Source: JBEKOF01 sp049513975 (GTDB lineage Bacteria > Verrucomicrobiota > Verrucomicrobiia > Limisphaerales > Palsa-1400). Taken from it: a DNA stretch of 33,329 nucleotides. A model generated the notes under the pieces. It was not told where the DNA came from and searched no databases. It saw only the letters and a program-made list of their open reading frames with translations. Location: NCBI GenBank assembly GCA_049513975.1, contig JBEKVM010000054.1, positions 1 through 33,329 on the forward strand. The letters are read 5' to 3'. The translations under genes and the position numbers were made by a program. This document shows positions 18,071-26,213 of the stretch, piece after piece. Each line of letters begins with the position of its first letter. Position 1 is the first letter of the stretch.

Positions 18071-18124
18071 GGGCTAACCAAGAAGGTGGAATACACCCCA
18101 GTTTCTCCAGACCCCCTCTTTAGC

Positions 18125-18490
18125 ATGTTCAAACGAGTCCCACAGCCCCCGGTCAACCGCGCGTTGCGCGCGCGGGAAGGCCACGATTTCTGGCCCGGAT
18201 TCGTCGCGGCGCTGGCCGGGGCGGTGGTGGTGTTTTGCGGGGCGCGGCATCTGACCAACGTGGACACGGTGGAAGGCAGCACCGCGTGGGAAACGCAGTT
18301 GGTCAAGGCCTTCGCCTCCAGCGGCCTGCAATACCCGGACCAGGTGGCGCCGGCGCCGCCGCCCAAACTGGATAACGTGGCCAATCCGGGCGAGGCGCTG
18401 GACCGCTGGGCGAAACAACAGGCCGGTTTCAAACCGCCGACGTGGAAAGTTCGCGTGGACACGAGCGCGAAAACACCCTGTCCCACCTGA
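18125..18490 (+). CDS. Unknown single-pass membrane protein
   Basis: A 121-residue protein from ATG 18125; the frame can be extended to GTG 18086. After a basic N-terminus (FKRVPQPPVNRALRAREG) comes one hydrophobic helix (FVAALAGAVVVFCGARHL), then an acidic, Pro-rich outer part (VAPAPPPK). The orientation is inferred to be N-in. I do not recognise a family. It lies 130 bp before the polytopic Fe-S protein on the same strand and may work with it. The stop UGA is followed by a hairpin resembling the SECIS elements, but the frame closes two codons later, so I read this as a true stop. Confidence 0.65.
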   Translation: MFKRVPQPPVNRALRAREGHDFWPGFVAALAGAVVVFCGARHLTNVDTVEGSTAWETQLVKAFASSGLQYPDQVAPAPPPKLDNVANPGEALDRWAKQQAGFKPPTWKVRVDTSAKTPCPT

Positions 18491-18527
18491 ATGAAATAAA
18501 TCCCGGCCACATGGCGTGGCCGATCTG

Positions 18528-18612
18528 AAAGGCTGAAGGATAAATGCCAAATTCATGAAAAAACTTTTCACAACTCCCGCATTTCAGCCTTTAGCCTTTA
18601 GCCTTTAGCCTT
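18528..18612. repeat. Inverted repeat with tandem TTTAGCC units
   Basis: AAAGGCTGAA (18528-18537) is perfectly complementary to TTCAGCCTTT (18583-18592). The right arm continues into three TTTAGCC/TTAGCCT units up to 18612. It occupies most of the gap before the Fe-S gene and could fold in the transcript; alternatively it is a dispersed low-complexity repeat. Confidence 0.5.
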
Positions 18613-18620
18613 CTTAATCC

Positions 18621-19508
18621 ATGCCCCATCAGCCACCAGATTGTCCCCAGCCCGCCGCCCGCGGGCGGATGTTGTCCCGCGTCCGTCCCTGGGTGCAAAC
18701 CGGATTTCTGGGGGTGTGGCTGGCGCCCGTGGGCCAGTGGCTGCATGGCATTCCCGGCTGCGTGTTCCACTGCTACTCCTGTCCGCTGTCGGCGTTCGCC
18801 TGCCCGATAGGGGTGATGGCGAACTACGCGGCGCTGCTGCCGGTGGTCGGGGAAGTGCCGTATTTGTTGATCGGGGTGCTGCTGCTGGTTGGGGCGGTGG
18901 GCGGTTCCATCGTCTGCGGCTGGGCTTGTCCGTTCGGTTTTCTCCAGGACTTGCTTGGCAAAATCACAACGCGGAAAATCGCCCTGCCGTCCTGGACCGG
19001 CTCTATTCGTTACGTGGTGCTGGCCGGGCTGGTGATTCTTTTGCCGCTGATTTTGGGTTACAAAGGCATTCCGTTTGAGAAGCAGGTTGTTTCGATCTGC
19101 CGGCTTTGTCCGGCAGGCGCGCTGGAAGCCGGTGTGCCTTACTCCGCGGAAAGCCTGCTGGCCGGCCACGGCTGGATGATGAGCGGGTTGAAGACGGGCA
19201 TTTTGCTTTCATTTCTGGCCGTCGCGCTTTTCATTCACCGGCCGTGGTGCCGGATGTTTTGTCCGCTGGGCGGACTGTTGGCGCTGTTCAACCGATTCAG
19301 CCTGTTTCACCTCCGGTTCGATCCGCAGCATTGCGTCGAATGCAACCTGTGCCGCAGCCGCTGCTCCATGGGTGTGAAAGTGGATCAGGCCGTCAACGTT
19401 TCCGGCTGCACCCGCTGTCTGGAATGCACCACTTGCGGGGCCATTGAACCGTGCTTCGCGCTGCCGCAAAACACGCCGCCGAACGGCACGAACAAGCCAT
19501 CAATTTGA
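18621..19508 (+). CDS. Polytopic 4Fe-4S membrane protein, NapH/CcoG-like
   Basis: A 295-residue integral membrane ferredoxin with about five helices. It has membrane-associated Cys pairs, CYSCP (51-54), CGWACP (99-103), CRLCP (160-163) and CRMFCP (210-214). At the C-terminus there are two [4Fe-4S] motifs: CVECNLCRSRC (238-248) and CTRCLECTTC (263-272). This is the NapH/NosR C-terminal/RdxA layout, used to pass electrons from the quinone pool or cytoplasm to a partner. The partner is unknown. Being the only clear electron-transfer protein next to the selenoprotein island, it could supply reductant outside the membrane, but that is speculation. Confidence 0.88.
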   Translation: MPHQPPDCPQPAARGRMLSRVRPWVQTGFLGVWLAPVGQWLHGIPGCVFHCYSCPLSAFACPIGVMANYAALLPVVGEVPYLLIGVLLLVGAVGGSIVCGWACPFGFLQDLLGKITTRKIALPSWTGSIRYVVLAGLVILLPLILGYKGIPFEKQVVSICRLCPAGALEAGVPYSAESLLAGHGWMMSGLKTGILLSFLAVALFIHRPWCRMFCPLGGLLALFNRFSLFHLRFDPQHCVECNLCRSRCSMGVKVDQAVNVSGCTRCLECTTCGAIEPCFALPQNTPPNGTNKPSI

Positions 19509-19555
19509 TCCGCCGGCGGAGGTGCCTTTGGCGCCTTTCTTGCCCCAAGGCACGT

Positions 19556-21295
19556 TCATTGATCCGGCAAGACCGCAGTCGAGTGTTCGAAGACCGGTCC
19601 TTCAATGGGTTTGCCGGGCAACGGCGACTGACTCAGGCGGGCGAGCGCGGCGGCAAGAAGGTCGTCCCGATCGCCTGCAAACGCGCCGGGCGCCGGTTGG
19701 AAGGGAATCTGCGGCTGAAACCCGCGTTCATCCAGCGGCGTTCCGTCCGGCAGGTAATCAATCCACTGCGGCACGCTCACCGTCATTTCGAGTGGCAGCT
19801 TGACCATCAGCGGGTTGCCGCTGGAGCCGCAAGTGTGATCGCCCATGGTCGTGACCTGCGGGTCGCCGGTCATCATGCCGACGAAGGATTCATCGCTGCT
19901 CATGCATTTCTGGCCGATGAGCAAGAGCACGGGACGATCGTAGCGCCACGGTCCGCGCGGTGCTATCTTGCGTTCATATTTCTCGGTCAGGTTGGTGTGG
20001 CTGGGCCCGTTCCGAAACTGGCTGTAGGCATAGACGAACTCCTTCTCCAGAAAACGAGCGGCGAATTCTTCGGCCAGAGGTTCGCCTCCGCCCCCGTTGA
20101 GGCGCACATCAACGATCAGGCCGCGGGTATCCCGCATTTGTTCCAGGGCTTCGCCGCACTGCGCCGGAATCTTCGGATCGTCCCACCCAGAGATGGCGAT
20201 GAAGCCAATGTGGTTGGTCGTGACGGCCCAAGCGACCCGGCCGTCCTGTTTGAGACCGCCGAGAATGGCCCGGTAAGCCCGCGGATTGGCATTGGCTGAC
20301 CGCGGCCGGTTAAACACCGGAACGGATGAGCCGGCGACCGTCAGCCAAACGTGCAGGTCGCGGAGATTTTTCAGCATGTCCGCGCAGACCCCGGCCAACT
20401 CATAGGCGGATTTGCTGGCCAGCGCTTGCGGACGGTACTGCTCGCGCAGTTTTGCCCAATCCACTTCCGGGCGGAGCGCGAACATGGCGTATTTGCCATC
20501 AAACGCTTCCCAGAGTTGGTCGAAAGCCGACGTGGCCGAATCCGCGGTCAGGGCGGGGGCGAGGCGGACAGAACGGTTCTCAAACGCATCCACGTACCCG
20601 GCGGTTTGGGCTTGTGTGTCCACCATGAAGAACCGGCGCGGGCCATCCTTGGTATCCACATCCACCGTCATGTCCTTTGGTTCGGGGATCAGGGCTTTTC
20701 CCCCGGCGTGCCAGCTCGAAGTCATTTTGGAATTGGCAATGAGGCGCATCTGGGCTGACAAGTTCGTTGCCCCGTCGGCAAACACCGTTTCCGGCGGGAA
20801 TAGGCGGCTGATTTCCTTTGGATGAAACCGAAACCAGACGTGGGCGACGGACGCCTGGCCGGTCACTGGACTGGTCAGCGTTCCGCTGACTCGCGGGATG
20901 AGCACGGCCCAGACGGCGCCATCCGCGCAGTGGCCGATACCCAGGTCAGCCGGGCCAACTTGGACCCGCCAATCCTTGCCCACGTCCAGACGGAATTGTG
21001 TCACCCGAAAAATGTCGCCCTCTGTGCAATCCCATGACCGGGCTTGATTTGGATTGGTATCTCCCGCCGTCAACTTGGTCGGATACCGTTGCGACAAGTC
21101 AACTCCCCCGCCAACCGCGGCCCCGGCGGCAGGCGGACTTTCATCGGCATTGGCTCGCGGGCAAGTGGAAAGCAACAAAATCAAAGCCGCCATCACAACC
21201 CCGGTGTTTCCGGCAGCGGCTGCTTGGGAACATCGAGGAATGATCAAGGAACTCTTGATAGTCAGATCAAGTTTCATAACATTTATGGCAACCAT
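19556..21295 (-). CDS. S41-family (tail-specific) protease, exported
   Basis: A 579-residue secreted peptidase with the C-terminal S41 fold. Recognisable parts are a helical N-domain with QLWEAFDGKYAMF, the DVRLNGGGGEPL strand-turn, the GQKCMSSDESFVGMM block that carries the nucleophilic Ser, and GDHTCGSSGNP. S41 enzymes cleave proteins near the C-terminus or trim peptides in the periplasm. A signal segment (VMAALILLLSTCPRANA) lies near residue 40. ATG 21277 is a possible shorter start. It lies 37 bp downstream of the BlaR1-like gene, so it is probably the third gene of the BlaI-controlled operon. Confidence 0.85.
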   Translation of the reverse strand: MVAINVMKLDLTIKSSLIIPRCSQAAAAGNTGVVMAALILLLSTCPRANADESPPAAGAAVGGGVDLSQRYPTKLTAGDTNPNQARSWDCTEGDIFRVTQFRLDVGKDWRVQVGPADLGIGHCADGAVWAVLIPRVSGTLTSPVTGQASVAHVWFRFHPKEISRLFPPETVFADGATNLSAQMRLIANSKMTSSWHAGGKALIPEPKDMTVDVDTKDGPRRFFMVDTQAQTAGYVDAFENRSVRLAPALTADSATSAFDQLWEAFDGKYAMFALRPEVDWAKLREQYRPQALASKSAYELAGVCADMLKNLRDLHVWLTVAGSSVPVFNRPRSANANPRAYRAILGGLKQDGRVAWAVTTNHIGFIAISGWDDPKIPAQCGEALEQMRDTRGLIVDVRLNGGGGEPLAEEFAARFLEKEFVYAYSQFRNGPSHTNLTEKYERKIAPRGPWRYDRPVLLLIGQKCMSSDESFVGMMTGDPQVTTMGDHTCGSSGNPLMVKLPLEMTVSVPQWIDYLPDGTPLDERGFQPQIPFQPAPGAFAGDRDDLLAAALARLSQSPLPGKPIEGPVFEHSTAVLPDQ

Positions 21296-21332
21296 TCAAC
21301 AGCCCAGGAAGCATCGGCGCGTTACGGAATGG

Positions 21333-23042
21333 TCACGGCGTATCGCTGGTTTTGAAGGTGTAGATCACAGGTTTTAACGGGACGCCGTCTTCGCTCTGAA
21401 AGCCTTTGAACGATGGGCTATTGAGGCCCAATTGATACGCCCAGCCTGGTTTCAGTTCCACCGGCAACAGACAAGTTTTGTGGTCCTTGTTCCAATAAGG
21501 TTTCTTCCCGGCAGGAATTACGGGAAATCCGGGACCGCCGCCCGTCCAGGAGAATCCATCTCCCATGGTCATGTTGAAGGTGACCCGCAACTCGGTCAGC
21601 GCCGGGCTGACATTGCCCGCGCCATTGGTCGGGTTGAGGCTGACAATTTCAGGCGCCTTGGTTTCGACCTTCGTGCCGCTGGTCCTGAAGACAATGGCGG
21701 TCGGCGCGGCCGGGATGCCGGCGGCGCTCCGAAAATTCTGAAAGCTCGGTGAATTGATGCCGACGCGGTAGTCATGGCCGGTTTGGAGCGTCACGGGCAA
21801 AACGCAGGTGCGTTTGTCGCGCCAATGGGCCTTGGCTCCGTCGGGCGATTTGGGAAAGGCCGGCCCGCTCCCGGTCCAGGACATGCCCTCATCCATGTCG
21901 CGGTCAAAGGTGACGGTGATCTCCTTGAGCGCCGGATCCACATTGAAGGCGCCGGTCTTGGGTGAGGTGGCGACAAGGTGCGGCGGGCCACCCGTCTGCG
22001 CGGGGGTGGTGGTATTGGGATTGGCCCCGGTTTGCGCGTCCGTCAGCGTCACCAGTCCGAGGCCCGCCAACAAGGCGGCCGCCACGGCAAAGCCGCGGTT
22101 TGATTTATGGAACTTCGCGATCATAAGGATTCTTTCTTTCATTTGTTGTTTGTCTTCGACGATGCCCGCCAGGCCCGGCGCCCGGAGTGAATCGCCAAAA
22201 TTTTCCAGCAGTTTAACCAGGGTGCGGCCGTAGGGCTTGAGGTCCTTTTCCTCCGCATGGGAAAGCGCCAGCGCGTCGCAAGCCAGCTCGCGATCCAGGC
22301 GCAGCCGGGAAAAGGCCAGCCACACCAGCGGATTGAACCAGTGCAGGACTTGCAGCCAGGCCATCAGCCAGCCCAAAGGAAGGTCGTGGCGCTTGACGTG
22401 CCCCAATTCATGCAGGAACACGTAACGCAGCTCGTCGAGGGAAAACTGGCGCGTGAACCGGGGCGGCAAGAGAAGCCGCGGACGCAAAACCCCAAACAAG
22501 CAGGGGCCGTCCACTGCCGGCGTCTCCACCACAGTGATGGGCGTGCGAACCCCCATGCGCTGTTTACAGTCCTCCAGCAAATTGAGCACCGATTCGTCAA
22601 TCAACAGACGGCGGCGCGTCACGCTGCGGTGGAGGCGGTAGTGATTGGTCCCCAGACCCACCGCCATGACACCCGCCCCGGCCGCCCATAACCAGAGCCA
22701 CATGGAGACGCCACCCCCCCGTGACGGCGCGCCTGCAAAATCGGCGTCGGCGTTCTGGACGGACGGTTTGATTTGGGCCGGGCTGGGAGTTGCCCTGTTC
22801 TTCGCGATAGAGGCGGCTTGCCTTGAAACGGTGAAAACATTGAACAAACTGACGGGGGAGGCAAGGGTCGCCGGCAAAGCCAGCCTGGCCACTACCAGCA
22901 ACCAAAGCGCGTGCCGCCAACACGGACGCCAGCGCCGCCCCAGGAAATATTGCGCCGCCAGCACCAGCAGAACGATGACCGCCCCCTGCCAGGAAGCCTT
23001 GAGCAACAGGGGCCAAAGCCGGTCTTGGATGAAATCTGGCAT
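21333..23042 (-). CDS. BlaR1-like M56 metallopeptidase with two Ig-like sensor repeats
   Basis: A 569-residue membrane protein. Helices near 10-35, 44-60, 113-131 and 315-335 flank a cytoplasmic zinc protease domain with HELGH (211-215) and the third ligand in RELACD (Glu252). Instead of a penicillin-binding sensor, the extracellular end carries two tandem beta-sandwich repeats of bacterial Ig-like type (about 354-455 and 463-567), both with the pattern SP/NPTxGAxNVxPAL, VTFxxxM, SWTGxGPxFP and LGxNSPSFxxF. Family members cleave BlaI-type repressors upon sensing a signal. The gene starts 9 bp after the blaI-like stop. The ligand is unknown. Confidence 0.9.
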   Translation of the reverse strand: MPDFIQDRLWPLLLKASWQGAVIVLLVLAAQYFLGRRWRPCWRHALWLLVVARLALPATLASPVSLFNVFTVSRQAASIAKNRATPSPAQIKPSVQNADADFAGAPSRGGGVSMWLWLWAAGAGVMAVGLGTNHYRLHRSVTRRRLLIDESVLNLLEDCKQRMGVRTPITVVETPAVDGPCLFGVLRPRLLLPPRFTRQFSLDELRYVFLHELGHVKRHDLPLGWLMAWLQVLHWFNPLVWLAFSRLRLDRELACDALALSHAEEKDLKPYGRTLVKLLENFGDSLRAPGLAGIVEDKQQMKERILMIAKFHKSNRGFAVAAALLAGLGLVTLTDAQTGANPNTTTPAQTGGPPHLVATSPKTGAFNVDPALKEITVTFDRDMDEGMSWTGSGPAFPKSPDGAKAHWRDKRTCVLPVTLQTGHDYRVGINSPSFQNFRSAAGIPAAPTAIVFRTSGTKVETKAPEIVSLNPTNGAGNVSPALTELRVTFNMTMGDGFSWTGGGPGFPVIPAGKKPYWNKDHKTCLLPVELKPGWAYQLGLNSPSFKGFQSEDGVPLKPVIYTFKTSDTP

Positions 23043-23051
23043 GAAATCTCC

Positions 23052-23426
23052 TTATTCGCGGCTGTCCAACAGTTTCTTGAGTTCGCGGATGTCCTCCCGG
23101 GAAAGCCTCTTGCGCTCGACAAAATGCGCCACCATCGGCCGCAAGGACCCTCCGAACACCCGATCCAGGAAGGAAAGGCTGGCGGCTTCGGCGCACTCGC
23201 TCTGCCGCACAAGCGCATGGTAGAGATAGGCCCGCCCGTCCAGTGTGAAACCGAGGGCCTTTTTCTTGACCAGGCGGTTGAGAAAGGCTTTGACCGTCCT
23301 GGGGTGCCAGGAGGGGTCGCGCCGGTTGAGGGCCTCGATGACCTGGCTGGCGGAACAGGGCGCCTGATCCCACACCACTTTCATCACCTCCCACTCCGTT
23401 TCGGATATGCGCGGAATTTTTTTCAT
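23052..23426 (-). CDS. BlaI/MecI/CopY-family transcriptional repressor
   Basis: A 124-residue winged-helix repressor: ISETEWEVMKVVW is the helix 1 signature, ASQVIEALN...HPRTVKAFLNRLVKKKAL is the helix-turn-helix and wing, and the C-terminal helices form the dimer part with the protease-sensitive region. It starts at ATG 23426 behind a strong AGGAGG. It would repress its own operon (with the M56 protease and S41 protease) through a GATTA...TAATC palindrome that lies over its -10 box. The same promoter sequence precedes the pseudopilin gene, so both may be in one regulon. Confidence 0.93.
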   Translation of the reverse strand: MKKIPRISETEWEVMKVVWDQAPCSASQVIEALNRRDPSWHPRTVKAFLNRLVKKKALGFTLDGRAYLYHALVRQSECAEAASLSFLDRVFGGSLRPMVAHFVERKRLSREDIRELKKLLDSRE

Positions 23427-23462
23427 TTGTCCTCCTGAGCGGTTACTTTTGCCACCGTGTGC

Positions 23463-23490
23463 AGATTACATCCTTAATCGCTCCAGTCAA
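23463..23490 (-). promoter_or_regulatory. blaI promoter with palindromic operator
   Basis: The minus strand carries TTGACT (23490-23485), a 16-bp spacer and TAATCT (23468-23463). A palindrome GATTA-AGGATG-TAATC (23479-23464) overlaps the -10 box. The same 16-mer occurs upstream of the pseudopilin gene, which supports an operator role for the adjacent BlaI. Confidence 0.75.
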
Positions 23491-23520
23491 AGGAATTTTC
23501 ATGACGAGGATGAGGTGGCG

Positions 23521-24306
23521 CTAGTAGTAAAAAAACGCAGAACTGTAGCCCGCCCGCGGAGTCAACTGCGGGAAGTTGTGCCACTCCACATGGCCGTCCA
23601 ACATGCCAATGTTGGCGCCGGAAGGGAGGGTCGCGTTTTGCAAATGGGCGCTGCTGAAGTTTTTGGAATAATTGCCCGGGATGGCTGTCCAGTTGTAGGT
23701 CAGCTCGGTCGCCAGGTTGGTGCTGGGGCTGGCGAGGGGAGCTGCCAGCGTGCCACAAGCGATGAGCGAGCGGGTGTCAATCCGTCCTGTCGTGGCGAAC
23801 CGCACATTAATATTGGTGTAAAAGGAGGTTGGGGTGGATGAATCATAACTTATCGTGCCGGGAAATGTCTGGGCGTAGCCCGCCACGCGGATGGGGATTG
23901 CATTGTTGCTGCAAAAATTCCATAACGCCCGGAAGTCGCCGTCGTCAAATCTGAAGGCTGTGCCAGGGTCGTACCACACCTTGTAAGTACCGCCACAGGA
24001 AGCCAGTTGATCGCCATTGGAGGCGAGCAGGTCCCAAGGCATAACGGCGAGGTCCTGGTTGTCCGGCAGGCGGTCGTTGTTGTCGCCCGCGTAAATGAGC
24101 AGAGCCAGGAACTGCTGCCGCTCATTGCTTTTGCAGCAAGTGCGTTTGGCCTGGTCTTTGCTCCTGGCCAAAGCCGGCAAAAGCAGCGCCGCAAGAAGGG
24201 CGATGATGGCGATGACCACCAGCAGTTCCACCAGGGTGAATGCGCATTCCGCCGAAACTTTCATCCCTTGCCGCTCCAGTTCGGAGATGCCTGGAATTTT
24301 CTTCAT
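23521..24306 (-). CDS. Type II/IV pseudopilin-like protein with BlaI-derived leader
   Basis: A 261-residue prepilin-like protein. After an unusual leader comes the class III processing region AFTLVELLVVIAIIALLAAL, with cleavage expected before Phe; the mature part is a globular extracellular domain with the PVC-style ending GANIGMLDGHVEW. These proteins are typical of Verrucomicrobiota and Planctomycetota and probably form pseudopilus or surface structures. The leader MKKIPGISELERQGMKV is homologous to the BlaI N-terminus, and the promoter too is copied from the blaI promoter, so the 5' end came from a blaI gene. A clear AGGAGG precedes ATG 24306. Confidence 0.87.
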   Translation of the reverse strand: MKKIPGISELERQGMKVSAECAFTLVELLVVIAIIALLAALLLPALARSKDQAKRTCCKSNERQQFLALLIYAGDNNDRLPDNQDLAVMPWDLLASNGDQLASCGGTYKVWYDPGTAFRFDDGDFRALWNFCSNNAIPIRVAGYAQTFPGTISYDSSTPTSFYTNINVRFATTGRIDTRSLIACGTLAAPLASPSTNLATELTYNWTAIPGNYSKNFSSAHLQNATLPSGANIGMLDGHVEWHNFPQLTPRAGYSSAFFYY

Positions 24307-24342
24307 TTGACCTCCTTTGCGATTACATTTGCAATCGTGTAT

Positions 24343-24370
24343 AGATTACATCCTTAATCGCATTAGTCAA
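24343..24370 (-). promoter_or_regulatory. BlaI-type promoter/operator upstream of pseudopilin gene
   Basis: TTGACT (24370-24365), 16-bp spacer and TAATCT (24348-24343), with the palindrome GATTAAGGATGTAATC at 24359-24344. The 16-mer is identical to that before the blaI-like gene, and flanking bases down to the start codon are also similar. It suggests BlaI repression of the pseudopilin gene. Confidence 0.75.
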
Positions 24371-24438
24371 AAGAATTCTCACGACATTTTTTGACCAAGC
24401 GGACGGCAAGATTGGCAGGCTTGGCTTGGGAGGCCGGA

Positions 24439-26022
24439 TTAATCGCGAGAGACCGTGACGGGGCGGCTGGCGCTGACCTTTCCGTAAAGTTCCAGTGTGT
24501 CGTAAAACACCTGGATGTTGAAAGTTTCCGCCGGGCCGTTCAGTTTGAGGTCTTTTGGCACTCGCCATGAGTACCCGCAGGTGCCGTCTCAGCCAAAGGG
24601 CATGACGCCCTCAGCCACTTTCTCGCCGCCGGCGCGGGTGATGATCACGGTGGGATCCAGCGGGAGGTTCCGTGTATAACCCAGGGGTTTGCCGTCGGCA
24701 TCCTTGGTCTGCTTGCGCGAAGTGTCGTCGAGTCCGCGGATCATGATGTCGAGCTTCGGGTCCACCAGCACGGCCATGACCATGAGGGTGTCGCCCGCTT
24801 TGACCCGCTCACCCGGGGCGGGGGAAGCGAACATCACGTCCGGTTTGTTGGAGAAATCCAGCACGAACGGCTGGTCCTTGCGGACGGTCATTCCGAAAAC
24901 ATCCGCGCGGCCGGCCCGGCTCTGCCGTTTGCCTTCCGAATGGTAGTTTTGCGAAACTTCAATTTGCAGCCGGCCGAACTGCAGCGAGAGAAGTTCCGGC
25001 AAGTAATCGCCCACCGGAATCTGGCAGCGGCCGGCCTCGACGGGCCGGCCGTCCTTGATGTCGCCGCCCACCGGCACGGCCCAATCCCGGGCGCGCAACG
25101 AGCCTGACAGGCTGAAATTGGTCAACTTCCGGGTGCCTGGTCCCAGTTCAAAGGTCCCCAACTCTCCCGCATACGGATGCACGGTCAACTCGCCGGCCTG
25201 GGTGGCGGAGAAGCGGAAGAAGCGGCCGTCCACCTTGTGAATGGCCGACAGCCGGTCCCCGCCCCACCAATCAATGGAATTGTGCTCCTGGGTCAGCACC
25301 AGGGCGGTCGAGGGAGAATCGAAGTCGGGGGTTATGGCATAATCGTTGCCGAGCTGGGCGTGGAACTTCTCCCCCCCTATCCGGATGTCGCCTTCAAAAA
25401 GGCGGGTGCGCACGAAAAACAGGTAGCAGTAGGTTTCCTGCTCGCCCCTGGTGACGAGAAGACGCGGCATGAGTTCCACCAGGTTGGGGTTGGCGTCATT
25501 GGAGGCCAGGTTGACTTTGAGAAAATCGAAGGCGATGTTTGCCTGGGTGCCGCCGAAATTGACGGCGTTAGTGTGATCGGGCGAATGTTGCTGGGGTTTG
25601 GACACGGGATCATTGCGCAGATCCAGGTCCCGGTTGCTGTCAAAATAAAGGCGGTCATAGCCTTTGCCGGTCCCGCGGCTTTCATCCACGGCAAAATAAA
25701 AGAGCCAGCCGGAGTTGGTCTGGTCCGGGCGCGCGCCAAATCGAATCGAGCCGAAGACAGGCGCCTTGGAAGCGAAGTCGGGATAATTCTTGACCTCCGC
25801 GAAGGGCTTGTCCTGGCCGCGGCAGAGTTGTCCCCGGAGGAAGTGGTCCCTGCCGGCGTCGAAAGCGGAAACTTCGCGCAGCTTGAAGGTAGTGTTGACG
25901 CCAGCCCCGCCCGCGGCGGGGATTTGGAAGGCCAATCCGGCGCTGATCAAACCGCAGGCAAGCACACCGAGGATGAGTTTTGATTTGCCCGGCGGAAACG
26001 GGCTGTCAGCACCTTGGTTCAT
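24439..26022 (-). CDS. Selenoprotein, secreted, Ig-like C-terminus (UGA 24591-24589 = Sec478)
   Basis: Conventional calling ends at 24589 after EGVMPFG. The frame is open for 49 codons beyond that UGA, to TAA 24441-24439, and encodes DGTC482GYSWRVP, then regular beta-strand sequence (FNIQVFYDTLELYGKVSAS). This is the end of an Ig-like domain that starts with PTVIITRAGGEKV, so the conventional end would cut a domain in half. With Sec478 the protein has 527 residues from ATG 26022 (26073 is an earlier start). It has an N-terminal hydrophobic export segment, a Ca-loop-like LYFDSNRDLDLRNDP and a CQIPVGDY block shared with the other three. It stands alone, between M28 and pseudopilin genes, on the strand opposite the other three. 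Confidence 0.88.
24557..24575 (-). promoter_or_regulatory. Bacterial SECIS element 4
   Basis: On the minus strand GGTACTC (24575-24569) pairs with GAGTGCC (24563-24557), with one T-G pair, around loop ATGGC. The shared 6-bp stem begins 14 nt after UGA 24591-24589, the same spacing as elements 1-3. Confidence 0.84.
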
Positions 26023-26213
26023 GGCTGCAGCATGATGCGGTTCGCGGAAGATGTCAAAGCTGTTCCAGCGCACAATTCGCGGGCCGGTGAAAGATGGAGT
26101 GGTGGGAACGGCGGAAGGAAATCGTGGCGAGCGGATTCGGCAGTTGGCCCTCCCCTGCCCTGCCCTCCGGAACTGGAAGTCATTTTCCCAGGTCCCCCTG
26201 GCTGTGGCCTTTT

